From assembly GCF_934754935.1 (NCBI RefSeq), contig NZ_CAKVJB010000004.1, positions 19,695 to 83,694 of the forward strand: a stretch of DNA of 64,000 nt. Direction: 5' to 3'. The stretch is from an uncultured Holdemanella sp. Lineage in GTDB: Bacteria; Bacillota_I; Bacilli_A; Erysipelotrichales; Erysipelotrichaceae. Shown one piece after another: positions 33,130 through 42,162 of the stretch. Under the pieces are notes generated by a model that was not told where the DNA came from, made no database searches, and saw only the letters and a list, made by a program, of their open reading frames with translations. The first letter of the stretch is position 1, and each line of letters begins with the position of its first letter. A program made the position numbers and the translations under genes.

Positions 33130-34425
33130 ATGGTATATGTATTAGATATCGATGGACAGCCACTTATGCCAACTTCAAGGCACGGAAAAGTAAGAAGGCT
33201 GTTGAATAGTCATCTTGCTAAAGTAGTAAAGCGTTGTCCATTCACGATACAGCTTTTATATCAAAGTACAAAAGAAACACAACCTGTATCTCTTGGTGTA
33301 GACGCAGGAAGTAGACATATTGGTCTGTCTGCTACAACAGAGCAGGAAGTTGTCTATCAGGAAGAACTTGTTCCTCGCAATGATATTGTAAAACTGTTAT
33401 CAGCAAGACGAGCGTTGCGCCGTTCTCGAAGGAATCGAAAGACAAGATACAGAAAGGTTAGATTCAACAATTGTGTGCATTCTAAACACAAAGGATGGCT
33501 GGCTCCATCTGTAGAAGTCAAGATACAGGAACATATAACAGCCATCAAGAGAATATGTCAAATTTTGCCTATATCTGATATTCATGTAGAAACAGCAGAA
33601 TTCGACCTTCAGCGTCTAAAAGCGATGGAAGAAGGAAGGCCGCTCCCTGTCGGCACAGATTATCAGCTTGGGGAACAGTACGATTTCTATAACACAAGAC
33701 AGTATGTGCTTCATCGAGATGAATATACTTGTCAGTGTTGTGGTACGCATGATAATAATGTAAAACTACATGTGCATCATGTCGAAAGCCGTCAGACAGG
33801 TGGAGAGGCACCTAACAATCTGATTACACTTTGTGAGCACTGTCATAAATCAATACATGCCGGGAAGATGATGCTGCCAAAAGGCAAGAAACGAGGCAAG
33901 TCCTATCGTGATGCTGCTTTTATGGGTATCATGCGTAATACTCTGCTAGAACGTTTAAAAAAAGAAGTAAATGTTCCAGTGACGATGACATATGGATACA
34001 TCACAAAATACTGGCGCGAGAAGGCTGGCTTAGAGAAAAGTCATATCAATGATGCCATCTGCATCAGTAAGCATCCATATGCCAGACCTTTGGAGACTTA
34101 TTATCTGACAAAGGCGGTTCGACACCACAACCGACAGATTCATAAGACCAAATTCAGTAAAGGTGGTATTCGTAAACGCAATCAGGCGCCATATCTTGTA
34201 AAAGGATTCCGTCTGTTTGATAAGGTCTTGTATCAAGGCGAAAGCTATTTCATCTTTGGAAGGCGAATAACAGGATATTTTGATATAAGAACGCTTGATG
34301 GTACCAAGGTAAATAAGGGTTCTACCAGCTATAAGAAATTGAGGATTCAGGACACAGCAGAAGCATATTTGACGGAGGTGAGAGCAATTCCTCACATGAA
34401 TGAATTCACGTGTGTCCTTGCTTAG
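33130..34425 (+). CDS. iscB: RNA-guided nickase/nuclease IscB
   Basis: Ancestor-type relative of Cas9, 431 aa. PLMP motif at residues 11-14 in the N-terminal domain. RuvC-I Asp58 in LGVDAGSRHIG, then an Arg-rich bridge helix at about 91-112, and RuvC-II Glu154 in HVETAEFD. The HNH insert at about 195-250 has CQCC, HVHHVES, PNN and CEHCH. RuvC-III Asp308 is in SHINDA, and a C-terminal beta domain runs from about 355-410. All catalytic residues are present, so it should be active. The ATG at 33130 has GGAGGTG upstream; a longer frame to 33022 runs through the omega RNA and is rejected. GC content is visibly above the neighbours. Confidence 0.93.
   Translation: MVYVLDIDGQPLMPTSRHGKVRRLLNSHLAKVVKRCPFTIQLLYQSTKETQPVSLGVDAGSRHIGLSATTEQEVVYQEELVPRNDIVKLLSARRALRRSRRNRKTRYRKVRFNNCVHSKHKGWLAPSVEVKIQEHITAIKRICQILPISDIHVETAEFDLQRLKAMEEGRPLPVGTDYQLGEQYDFYNTRQYVLHRDEYTCQCCGTHDNNVKLHVHHVESRQTGGEAPNNLITLCEHCHKSIHAGKMMLPKGKKRGKSYRDAAFMGIMRNTLLERLKKEVNVPVTMTYGYITKYWREKAGLEKSHINDAICISKHPYARPLETYYLTKAVRHHNRQIHKTKFSKGGIRKRNQAPYLVKGFRLFDKVLYQGESYFIFGRRITGYFDIRTLDGTKVNKGSTSYKKLRIQDTAEAYLTEVRAIPHMNEFTCVLA
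34393..34412 (+). repeat. Imperfect palindrome near IscB element right end
   Basis: CACATGAA-tgaa-TTCACGTG, 8-bp stem with one mismatch, inside the last codons of iscB. IS200/IS605 elements carry subterminal imperfect hairpins recognised by TnpA; this is a good candidate. Confidence 0.5.
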
Positions 34426-34429
34426 AATA

Positions 34430-35326
34430 ATGAAAGAAAAACAGGAACAAATTGTAATGCGTATTTCTTTTTGGTCCGGTGTTGTATTTGCGCTTGCAGA
34501 ATTGATTATGGCTATTTATTCTAAATCCCAATCGGTTCTTGCAGATACTGTCTATGATTCAACTGAACTTGTAGTCATTGGATTAACCATTTACATTATT
34601 CCTTTATTTTATAAACCTGTAACCGAAAAACATCCCTTTGGATATGCACAACTTGAAAGTATAGTGATCTTACTAAAAGGCTTTATGTTTATAGCGGTTA
34701 TGATGGCTTTGATTATGAATAATATTCAAATCATGTTGAATGGAGGAAATGAAATTGATCACATGCAAGTATCGATGTTTGAAACGATTTTAACATGCTT
34801 TTCAGCATTGATTTTATTCATACTTATGCGAATCAATAAAAAGGTAACATCTCCTACAGTGGATGTTGAGATCTATGGATGGAAAATTGATGTGTTTTCA
34901 AGTGTAGGTGTATCGCTAGCGTTTTTCTTATCTTCGTTTTTAACGCATACACCATTCGCTTTTATATCACCCTATTTTGATCAAATTGTGGCAATCGTAT
35001 TGGCTTTAGGTATGATGAAAGAACCTATTCAAATGATTGGAGATAGTTTTAGAAGCTTAATGCTTTTAAGCCCAGATGAAGAAGAAGTCACAAAAATAAA
35101 ACGCATTTCTTCATCTATATTAGATAATTATCCCTATGACCCTGTTTTCTATGATATTACAACGACAGGAAGAAAAATGTGGATATCGATTTACTTCACA
35201 ACACGTGTTGACACAATGTCTTTTACAGAACTTGAAGTAGCCAATCGAGAATTAAAAATTGCTCTTCAAAAAGAATATGAAGATTGTTTTGTGGAACTTG
35301 TTCCCAATGTTTTAGCGAATAAATAG
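34430..35326 (+). CDS. Cation diffusion facilitator family transporter
   Basis: Divalent-metal/proton antiporter, 298 aa, with about six membrane helices in the first 200 residues and a cytoplasmic C-terminal domain. Metal-site motif LADTVYDSTE in helix 2 (D-x3-D) is clear; the helix 5 partner is GWKIDVFSS, with Trp/Asp rather than His/Asp. Metal specificity unknown. The ATG at 34430 lies 4 nt after the iscB stop and has no good ribosome binding site of its own, so it now probably depends on coupling to iscB. An in-frame ATG at 34400 would add 10 residues encoded by the element. Confidence 0.85.
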   Translation: MKEKQEQIVMRISFWSGVVFALAELIMAIYSKSQSVLADTVYDSTELVVIGLTIYIIPLFYKPVTEKHPFGYAQLESIVILLKGFMFIAVMMALIMNNIQIMLNGGNEIDHMQVSMFETILTCFSALILFILMRINKKVTSPTVDVEIYGWKIDVFSSVGVSLAFFLSSFLTHTPFAFISPYFDQIVAIVLALGMMKEPIQMIGDSFRSLMLLSPDEEEVTKIKRISSSILDNYPYDPVFYDITTTGRKMWISIYFTTRVDTMSFTELEVANRELKIALQKEYEDCFVELVPNVLANK

Positions 35327-35334
35327 GAGAATTT

Positions 35335-35952
35335 ATGGAAAAGAAAATAAAATTAGTATGTCCTGAATGTAATAAGGAATTTAATACAGATATTTATACT
35401 TCAATCAACGTGCAATTGGACAAAGATATGAAGACAAAGATTCTGAGCGGAAAGCTATTCGAAATAGAATGTGAACATTGTCATGCTAAATTTCATATAC
35501 CATATCCCGTTTTATACCACGACATGGAAAAGAAACTTTTGATTCAATATACCGAAGAAAAGGATTTAGAATCGAGTAAAGACGTTTTAAAAAATGCCAA
35601 TGTTGATGCAGATTATACAGTACGTATTGTCGATAATGAGCGAGACTGGATTGAGAAAATTTTGATTTCAGATAGTGGATTGGATGATCGTATTATGGAA
35701 TTATATAAGCTTTTAGTACTTTCCCAATATGAAGATGCTGATAATGTGAATGGTTTATATTATTGGAATATTCAAACATTAGAAAATCCTCATTACGTAA
35801 TGGTGTTGGATGAAAAAGAAAGTGACAAAATGCATTTTATGCCATTCCATGAAGGTGTATATAAACAAGTAGAAGAAGTATTCTTATCGGATATTCAACA
35901 AGATTATGTAGTAGATGCTTCTTGGGCTGTTTCAAATACGAAGGTGATTTAA
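35335..35952 (+). CDS. CpXC-domain protein
   Basis: 205 aa. The N-terminal zinc-ribbon-like domain has CPECNKEF and CEHCHAKF pairs and the family stretch KILSGKLFEIEC, which identifies a CpXC domain. The C-terminal half is acidic and unrecognised. The family has no established function. It is spaced 8 nt after the efflux gene, and its stop overlaps the next start (TAATG), so the three genes share a transcript. Confidence 0.78.
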   Translation: MEKKIKLVCPECNKEFNTDIYTSINVQLDKDMKTKILSGKLFEIECEHCHAKFHIPYPVLYHDMEKKLLIQYTEEKDLESSKDVLKNANVDADYTVRIVDNERDWIEKILISDSGLDDRIMELYKLLVLSQYEDADNVNGLYYWNIQTLENPHYVMVLDEKESDKMHFMPFHEGVYKQVEEVFLSDIQQDYVVDASWAVSNTKVI

Positions 35953-36683
35953 TGATTGAAAGCATTCATGCGTGTGTGGATCTTTTACATGTGGGGTATC
36001 GCGTAAAAGATGAATATGATCCGATTATTTTAAATGTATATCATTGTTTAAAAGTAGAAGGTTTAAATGATGAAAAATATATGTTACATATTGATTCTGT
36101 ATTAAAGAAAAGTATTCATGACTTAAATGAAACACAAATTTGTACATATATTACATATGTGTTTGAAAAAGAAAAGTATGTACCTTACTTTTTAAAAAGC
36201 TTCATTGAATCAGGAATGTTTAAAGAATTATTACTTAGATATCTATCATTAAAAGAATCCGATGCACTTCAATGTATTAAATTAAATCGAAATCTATTAA
36301 GTAAATGGCATTATGCGAGTGTATCTGAAGAGGTGGCTCAAAATTTAACAATCAGCGCAAATGGCAGAGTATACCTAACTCGATATATCATGACAAAAGA
36401 AGGTGTAAAACCACTAAAAACTCAACAGGCAAGTATATCAAAATCAGATGCGTGCGAAATATTAGATGCGATTTCAAAATTGGACTTGGAGTCAAAAGAA
36501 GTCGAAGAAAATGGCTGGCAATTAAAAATGTATAAAAATTATTGTGGAAAAAATCGTCTTGTGAAGACAATTGAACATGATGCGAAGAATCCAGATGGCT
36601 TGAATGAAAGAATTCGTTCAATTCTTCCTTTTGAGCATTTGTTCGTATTTGGGGGTTCATATTATTCGCGGGAGAAAATGTAA
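35952..36683 (+). CDS. Hypothetical protein, 243 aa
   Basis: Not recognised. Soluble, mixed helical composition, without signal peptide or membrane segment. The ATG at 35952 shares its A with the preceding stop codon (TAATG) and is preferred over an upstream in-frame start inside the CpXC gene. This tight coupling with the CpXC protein suggests a functional pair. The C-terminal segment (EENGWQLKMYKNY) has no motif I can name. Confidence 0.72.
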   Translation: MIESIHACVDLLHVGYRVKDEYDPIILNVYHCLKVEGLNDEKYMLHIDSVLKKSIHDLNETQICTYITYVFEKEKYVPYFLKSFIESGMFKELLLRYLSLKESDALQCIKLNRNLLSKWHYASVSEEVAQNLTISANGRVYLTRYIMTKEGVKPLKTQQASISKSDACEILDAISKLDLESKEVEENGWQLKMYKNYCGKNRLVKTIEHDAKNPDGLNERIRSILPFEHLFVFGGSYYSREKM

Positions 36684-36700
36684 AATATTTACATTTATTA

Positions 36701-36729
36701 TTGACATTTATTTTCAATGAGATTATATT
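36701..36729 (+). promoter_or_regulatory. his operon promoter
   Basis: TTGACA (36701-36706), 17-nt spacer, TATATT (36724-36729). Confidence 0.85.
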
Positions 36730-36734
36730 ATTTT

Positions 36735-36955
36735 CAAAGCAATGAAAAGAAATAGTAGGATAGTACTGCTTCAAGAGACTTTCTGGTTGGTGCAAAGAAA
36801 GAGTAAGGCTATTTGAACACGTCTTGGAGCTGTAAAGATGAAAATAGTAGTTTTTAACGTATTCCTGGCGTTATCAGGTTTGAGGCTATGAATAGCGAAA
36901 TAAGGTGGAACCACGTAAGTTAAACTTTCGTCCTTAGGACGGAAGTTTTTTTGTT
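36735..36955 (+). promoter_or_regulatory. Histidine T-box leader of the his operon
   Basis: T-box core AAGG-TGGAACC-ACG (36902-36915) pairs with CGT-CCTT to form the antiterminator. The alternative terminator is a TTCGTCC/GGACGGAA hairpin with a T-run ending near 36954. Stem I shows AAGAGA followed by a CTTTC...GAAAG hairpin with the TGGTTGGTGCAAA loop. The specifier region reads GAACACG, making CAC (36818-36820, His) followed by a purine. This agrees with the histidine genes downstream. Confidence 0.92.
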
Positions 36956-36970
36956 TATAGGGAGGTCATT

Positions 36971-38077
36971 ATGCAGCAGATACAATTACCACAAGGAATG
37001 AAAGATACAATTTTACAAGAATGTGAAAAGAAAAAATATCTACAAAATACTTTAGAACAAATTTTTGAATCCTTTGGATATGAAGAAATTATTACACCAA
37101 CAATTGAATATTATGAGACATATGAAAATGCGTTTAAAAATATTCAAACGACGGATATGTATAAATTTTTTGATGAAAATGGAAGGATCTTAACATTAAG
37201 AACCGATATGACCGTTCCGATTGCACGTGTGTGCGCAAGTAAGTTTAAAGATTCAAAACCTCCATTTCGCTATCGATATACTTCCAATGTATTTAAAGTA
37301 CGTCAAAAGTTTGCCGGCAAAAGAAGCGAAGTTACAGATTGTGGCATTGAATTAATTGGATTGGATTCAAAAAGTGATGTTCAAGTTTTATGTTGTGCTT
37401 TAGAAGTGATGAAGAATTTTAAAAACTATACATTAGAAATAGGAAATGTTCAATTCTTTCAGGCTGCCTGTAAAGTCGTCCGCCTAAGCACAGAAGAAAT
37501 CAATACTTTAGCAGATTTAATTGATAAAAAGAGCATGGTCGATTTAAAAGTATATTTAGATTCACTATATTTAAGTGAAAAAATTGTGGATTTCTTTATG
37601 CACCTGCCATTTCTTTGTGGAGATGTAAATATTTTAGATGACGCATACGCATATTGTTTTGATAAATCTTTAAAAGATGTTTTAGATTCCATGAAAGAAT
37701 GCATTCAATCCTTAAATGAATTGGGATATTTAGAAAATGTAACAATCGACTTAGGAAAAGTAGCCCATCTTGACTACTATACAGGAATTATTTTTGAAGG
37801 CTATGTATCTGGTGTTGGAACAAGTATTTTAAGTGGAGGAAGATATGATTGTTTACTTAAAAAATTTGGTCGAGACCTACCCGCTTGTGGCTTTAGTGTA
37901 AAACTAGATCCACTTATTGATCATGTCGATGTGCAACCTAAAAAGAAATTTATAATTTATTATCCAGAATCTAAACAAATTGAAGCTATAAAACAAGCAA
38001 ATACATTGCGAAAAGAAGGAAGTGTCATATTAGAGCCTTCCTTAAATGAAACAATTTATGTAAAGGAGGTAGAATGA
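36971..38077 (+). CDS. hisZ: ATP phosphoribosyltransferase regulatory subunit
   Basis: HisRS-like protein lacking tRNA aminoacylation, 368 aa. It activates short-form HisG and gives histidine feedback. The class II synthetase core is visible: FGYEEIITPTIEYYE, RTDMTVPIARVCA and YYTGIIFEGYV near residue 270. The anticodon-binding domain is absent apart from a short tail. It is the first gene after the T-box. Its stop overlaps hisG. Pairing with a 215-aa HisG confirms HisZ over HisS. Confidence 0.92.
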   Translation: MQQIQLPQGMKDTILQECEKKKYLQNTLEQIFESFGYEEIITPTIEYYETYENAFKNIQTTDMYKFFDENGRILTLRTDMTVPIARVCASKFKDSKPPFRYRYTSNVFKVRQKFAGKRSEVTDCGIELIGLDSKSDVQVLCCALEVMKNFKNYTLEIGNVQFFQAACKVVRLSTEEINTLADLIDKKSMVDLKVYLDSLYLSEKIVDFFMHLPFLCGDVNILDDAYAYCFDKSLKDVLDSMKECIQSLNELGYLENVTIDLGKVAHLDYYTGIIFEGYVSGVGTSILSGGRYDCLLKKFGRDLPACGFSVKLDPLIDHVDVQPKKKFIIYYPESKQIEAIKQANTLRKEGSVILEPSLNETIYVKEVE

Positions 38078-38724
38078 TGGGTTTATCTATTGCACTGACA
38101 AAAGGACGTCTAGAAAAACAGACCGTATCTATGTTAGAAGAATTAGGATACGGAATTGAAGCTCTAAAAGATAAGGGACGTGCACTCGTTTTTAAAGATT
38201 CAATCGAAGATATTCAATATTTTTTAGTGAAATCCAATGATTGTATTACTTATGTCAATCATGGAGTTGCCGATATTGGTGTTGTAGGTAAAGATACAAT
38301 TCTAGAGAATGAGAATGATAATTATGAATTGTTAGATTTAAAAATTGGAAAATGTAAATTCATTGTGGCAAGTCTACCAAAAAATAAATTGTTTTCAAAA
38401 GTAGGACATATCAAGATTGGTACTAAATATCCAACGGTTGCCAAACAATATTTTTTATCAAAAGGTATGGATGTGGAAATTATTAAAATTGATGGTTCCG
38501 TTGAATTAGCTCCTATTCTAGGTTTATGCGATGGAATCGTTGATATTATGGAAACAGGAACAACACTAAAGGAAAATGGTTTAGTTGTTTTAGATACAGT
38601 ATGTGATATCAGTGCTCGTGTCATCGTAAATAAGGCAAGTTTTAAATTAAAACATAAAGAAGTTATGAAAGTGATCGAAGATTTAAGTAGGAAGGTGAAT
38701 GAAAATGTTGACACGAATTTATAA
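38077..38724 (+). CDS. hisG: ATP phosphoribosyltransferase, short form
   Basis: First committed step: ATP plus PRPP to phosphoribosyl-ATP. 215 aa, without the C-terminal regulatory domain, so it needs HisZ. Motifs are ALTKGRLEKQ, ADIGVVGKDTI and VDIMETGTTLKENG, the PRPP-binding loop. Two adjacent ATGs (38074 and 38077) follow AAGGAGG; 38077 gives the better spacing. Overlaps hisD by 20 nt. Confidence 0.94.
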   Translation: MGLSIALTKGRLEKQTVSMLEELGYGIEALKDKGRALVFKDSIEDIQYFLVKSNDCITYVNHGVADIGVVGKDTILENENDNYELLDLKIGKCKFIVASLPKNKLFSKVGHIKIGTKYPTVAKQYFLSKGMDVEIIKIDGSVELAPILGLCDGIVDIMETGTTLKENGLVVLDTVCDISARVIVNKASFKLKHKEVMKVIEDLSRKVNENVDTNL

Positions 38725-39985
38725 AGAAGATAAAGATGCATTAAAAGAATATTTGATGTCACGTACGCAAGATCTAAGTACAGATGTATTGGTGACAGTA
38801 TCAAATATTATTCAGGATGTAAAAAATAATAAAGATGAGGCATGTTTAAAATACACTCGTGAGTTTGATCATGTTTCGTTAGATACAATGGAAGTGACTG
38901 AAGAAGAATTAGATGCACAGATTTCAAAATGCGATACAAATTTTGTAGAAGCTATGAAACTTGCTAAAAAAAATATTGAGGATTTCCACAAACTTCAAAA
39001 ACAAAATGGATACTTACTTCAAAAAGAAATGGGCATCTATTTAGGACAAAGAGTTCTACCTTTAGAAGCTGTAGGCATTTATGTGCCTGGCGGACGCGCC
39101 CAATATCCAAGCAGTGTTTTGATGAATGCACTTCCCGCAAAAATTGCCGGGGTAAAAAATGTAGTGATGGTGACACCACCCGATAAAGAAGGAACGATTC
39201 ACCCAAATATTGCGTATGCTGCCAAGCTTGCAGGAGTGAATAAAATTTATAAGATTGGAGGAGCTCAAGCCATTGCGGCCTTAGCTTATGGCACACAAAC
39301 GATTGATCGTGTGGATAAGATTGTAGGTCCAGGAAACATCTTTGTGGCAGCTGCTAAAAAATTAGTCTATGGAACCGTTGATATTGATATGATTGCAGGT
39401 CCAAGTGAAATCTTAGTTGTAGCGGATGAAAATGCCAATCCAGAATACGTATCGGCTGATCTGTTGTCGCAAGCCGAACATGATCCTATGGCAAGTGCCA
39501 TTCTTTTGACGACAAGCGAAGAACTTTTAAGTTTGGTGAATCAACAGCTTTTAAAACAAAGTGCAGTTTTACCTAAAAAAGAAATTGTTGAACAATCCTT
39601 AAAGAATTATGGTAAGGCCATTGTTTGCGATTCAATTGAAGAGTGTATTTCAATTAGTAATGAGATTGCACCTGAACATTTAGAATTAATGATTTCAAAT
39701 CCAATGGAACATTTACAAGAAGTAAAAAATGCAGGTAGTGTATTCTTAGGTTATTATACTTGCGAAAGTATTGGTGACTATTTTGGGGGAACCAACCATG
39801 TTTTACCTACCAGTGGAACCGCACGTTTTTCAAGTGCATTATCTGTAGATAGTTTTATTAAAAAATCATCATATTTATATTATTCAAAACAAGCTATTGA
39901 AACTTACGCAAAGTATATTGAGACGATAGCTAGTGAAGAGCATTTACAGGCACACGCAAATGCCGCAAAAGTGAGGGAAAAATAA
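38705..39985 (+). CDS. hisD: Histidinol dehydrogenase
   Basis: Two-step NAD-dependent oxidation of histidinol to histidine, 426 aa with Zn. Signature features are GIYVPGGRAQYPSSVLMNALPAK (partial family block), DMIAGPSEILVVADE, LLSQAEHDPMASA and the catalytic APEHLEL Glu-His pair. The ATG at 38705 has AAGGTGA 7 nt upstream; an ATG two codons earlier is too close. Stop overlaps the hisC start by 1 nt. Confidence 0.95.
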   Translation: MLTRIYKEDKDALKEYLMSRTQDLSTDVLVTVSNIIQDVKNNKDEACLKYTREFDHVSLDTMEVTEEELDAQISKCDTNFVEAMKLAKKNIEDFHKLQKQNGYLLQKEMGIYLGQRVLPLEAVGIYVPGGRAQYPSSVLMNALPAKIAGVKNVVMVTPPDKEGTIHPNIAYAAKLAGVNKIYKIGGAQAIAALAYGTQTIDRVDKIVGPGNIFVAAAKKLVYGTVDIDMIAGPSEILVVADENANPEYVSADLLSQAEHDPMASAILLTTSEELLSLVNQQLLKQSAVLPKKEIVEQSLKNYGKAIVCDSIEECISISNEIAPEHLELMISNPMEHLQEVKNAGSVFLGYYTCESIGDYFGGTNHVLPTSGTARFSSALSVDSFIKKSSYLYYSKQAIETYAKYIETIASEEHLQAHANAAKVREK

Positions 39986-40998
39986 TGGTGCAGGGATATA
40001 AAACACATGTACAGTCAGGGATTTTATTGAATGCGAATGAAGCAAGTCAAAATGTGGATGAAGCTATTAAACAAGAAATTATAGATGCGATTTCAAATTT
40101 ATCCTTAAATCGTTATCCAGATACAACTTGTCAAGAATTGCATCGCTTATATGCAGACATTATGAATGTCCCATCTTCTTGGATCTTATCTGGAAATGGA
40201 TCGGATCAAATGTTGGGATTCTTGATTCAATATTATTTGCGGGATAATAAAACACTGTATACATTGAGTCCAGATTTTTCTATGTATGACTATTATGTAG
40301 GGTTGAATCATTCTAAAATTGAAAAGTATGAAACAAATCAAGATGGTTCATTTGATGTGGATGCGTTTATTTCAAATGGAAAAGATAAAAAAGTAGATAT
40401 GGTTTTATTTTCAAATCCCAATAACCCTACAGGAAATGCGATCACATTGTGTGAAATGAAAAAAATTAGTGAAGCCTTTAAAGAAATTCCTGTTATTTTT
40501 GATGAAGCGTATATGGAGTTTGGTAAAGAAAGTGCAATTTGTTTGTTGAAAGAATATCCACATGTTTTTGTATGTCGAACATTATCTAAGGCATATGGTC
40601 TTGCAGGAATTCGTTGTGGTTTTATGTTAGGACAACAAGTTGAAAAATTAAGAGATTTATTTATTCCATATGCTTTAAGTAGTGTGACACAAACCATCGC
40701 AAGTGTTGTCTTAAGACATGCGGATGCGTATAAAGAGAATATTGCGACAATTATCTCAGAAAGAGAAAGAATGTATCAAGAAGTAAAGGGATTTAAGCAA
40801 CTGACAATGTATCCTTCGAATGCGAATTTCTTATTTGGAAGAAGTGAAAAAAAGGATTTGTTGCTTGAAATGTTTAAAGAAAAGAACATCACGATTCGAA
40901 ATTATGAAGATGCAAGTTTTCGTATAACGATTGGTACAAAAGAAGAAAATGAAATGGTATTAGATGTTCTAAGGAGATTTGAGTATGCGAATAGCTGA
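39985..40998 (+). CDS. hisC: Histidinol-phosphate aminotransferase
   Basis: PLP enzyme of fold type I, 337 aa, transferring the amino group from glutamate to imidazole-acetol phosphate. FSNPNNPTGN contains the PLP-contacting Asn, VIFDEAYMEF the Asp, and CRTLSKAYGLAGIRCGF the Schiff-base Lys. Overlaps hisB by 14 nt. Confidence 0.94.
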   Translation: MVQGYKTHVQSGILLNANEASQNVDEAIKQEIIDAISNLSLNRYPDTTCQELHRLYADIMNVPSSWILSGNGSDQMLGFLIQYYLRDNKTLYTLSPDFSMYDYYVGLNHSKIEKYETNQDGSFDVDAFISNGKDKKVDMVLFSNPNNPTGNAITLCEMKKISEAFKEIPVIFDEAYMEFGKESAICLLKEYPHVFVCRTLSKAYGLAGIRCGFMLGQQVEKLRDLFIPYALSSVTQTIASVVLRHADAYKENIATIISERERMYQEVKGFKQLTMYPSNANFLFGRSEKKDLLLEMFKEKNITIRNYEDASFRITIGTKEENEMVLDVLRRFEYANS

Positions 40999-41566
40999 AA
41001 AAAGTAGAGATACAAAAGAAACAAAAATCTATGAAAAAATAAATTTAGATGGAAATGGAAATAGCGAAATTGATACAGGAATTGGTTTCTTTGATCATAT
41101 GTTGACTTTGTTTGCGTTTCACTCTAATTTTGATTTAGTTGTAAAGGCAAATGGAGATTTAGAAGTATGTGATCATCATACCATCGAGGATTGCGGTATA
41201 TTATTAGGAAAATTATTTTTAGAAGCATTAGGCGATAAAAAAGGAATTGCTCGTTATGGAAGTATGAATTTACCTATGGATGAAGTATTGTGTAATGTCA
41301 CACTTGATATTAGTGGACGTCCATATTTAGTTTTTAATTGTGATTTGAATCGTGAAAATATAGGAACGATGTCTTGTGAAATGGTCGAAGAATTTTTTAG
41401 AGCCTTTAGTGTTGCGGCAGGTGTTACACTACATATTAATGTGTTCTATGGAAAGAATGATCATCATAAAGTAGAAGCAATATTTAAAGCGTTTGGTCGT
41501 GCTTTAAAACAAGCTGTGAAAATAGAATCGGATAAGATTCCTAGCTCAAAAGGAGTGTTAGAATGA
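40985..41566 (+). CDS. hisB: Imidazoleglycerol-phosphate dehydratase
   Basis: Mn-dependent dehydratase, 193 aa, monofunctional (no phosphatase domain). Metal-binding His motifs are GFFDHML, CDHHTIEDCGI and KNDHHKVEAIFKAFGRAL. The ATG at 40985 has AAGGAG 8 nt upstream and is preferred over TTG at 40979. Because HisB lacks the fused phosphatase, histidinol-phosphate phosphatase must come from elsewhere. Confidence 0.95.
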   Translation: MRIAEKSRDTKETKIYEKINLDGNGNSEIDTGIGFFDHMLTLFAFHSNFDLVVKANGDLEVCDHHTIEDCGILLGKLFLEALGDKKGIARYGSMNLPMDEVLCNVTLDISGRPYLVFNCDLNRENIGTMSCEMVEEFFRAFSVAAGVTLHINVFYGKNDHHKVEAIFKAFGRALKQAVKIESDKIPSSKGVLE

Positions 41567-42162
41567 TTGGAATTATAGATTATGGCATGTCCAATTTGCA
41601 CAGTGTAAAAAATGCTTGTGACTATCTAGGACTAGATAGTGTTGTTTCAAAAGATGTATCTATTTTATCTAAATGCGATAAATTGATCTTACCAGGTGTT
41701 GGAGCTTTTCAAGATTGTATGAATACTTTACATTCAATTGGCTTATATGATTTTATTGTTCAACAAGTGAAAAAAGATATTCCATTATTAGGAATTTGTT
41801 TAGGGATGCAAGCCTTGTTTGAATCGAGTGAAGAAAATGGATATTGCCAAGGTTTTGGCTTTATTAAAGGCCATGTTTGTCATATGGAAGACACAAGTGT
41901 AAAGATTCCTCAGATTGGTTGGAATGCTTTAGAAAGCAATCAGGATCAAAATATATTTAAAGAAAATACATATGTGTATTATGTGCATTCTTATTATGCC
42001 AAAGATATGGATGATAAAGATTTAATTGGATATTCTATGTATGGAAATATGAAAATACCTGGTTTAGTTATGCATAAACATATTATGGGATGTCAGTTTC
42101 ACCCAGAAAAAAGTGGGGAAGATGGATTAAAAATATTGGAGTATTTTGGAAAGGAGTTCTAA
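41563..42162 (+). CDS. hisH: Imidazole glycerol phosphate synthase, glutaminase subunit
   Basis: Class I glutamine amidotransferase, 199 aa, feeding ammonia to HisF. LPGVGAFQDCM forms the oxyanion region, LGICLGMQALFE holds the nucleophile Cys, and GCQFHPEKSG the His-Glu pair. Starts by a 4-nt ATGA overlap with hisB and abuts hisA. Confidence 0.95.
   Translation: MIGIIDYGMSNLHSVKNACDYLGLDSVVSKDVSILSKCDKLILPGVGAFQDCMNTLHSIGLYDFIVQQVKKDIPLLGICLGMQALFESSEENGYCQGFGFIKGHVCHMEDTSVKIPQIGWNALESNQDQNIFKENTYVYYVHSYYAKDMDDKDLIGYSMYGNMKIPGLVMHKHIMGCQFHPEKSGEDGLKILEYFGKEF

Larger units (their letters stand above)
32854..34425 (+). mobile_element. IscB (ISC/IS200-IS605-like) element, no TnpA
   Basis: A unit of omega RNA plus IscB, with a folded left end starting near AGTCAAC (32856) and an imperfect palindrome (34393-34412) near the right end. 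No TnpA transposase is encoded, so movement would require one in trans. Boundaries are inferred by rejoining the flanks into a normal ribosome-binding-site and start-codon arrangement. No target duplication is seen, as expected for IS200/IS605 mechanisms. End positions are good to a few bases only. Confidence 0.75.

Noticed and set aside
36677..36695. AATGTAAA/TTTACATT palindrome as a terminator for the gene upstream
   Set aside because: The stem is only A-T pairs with no T-run after it; it may be an operator near the his promoter but is too weak to call.
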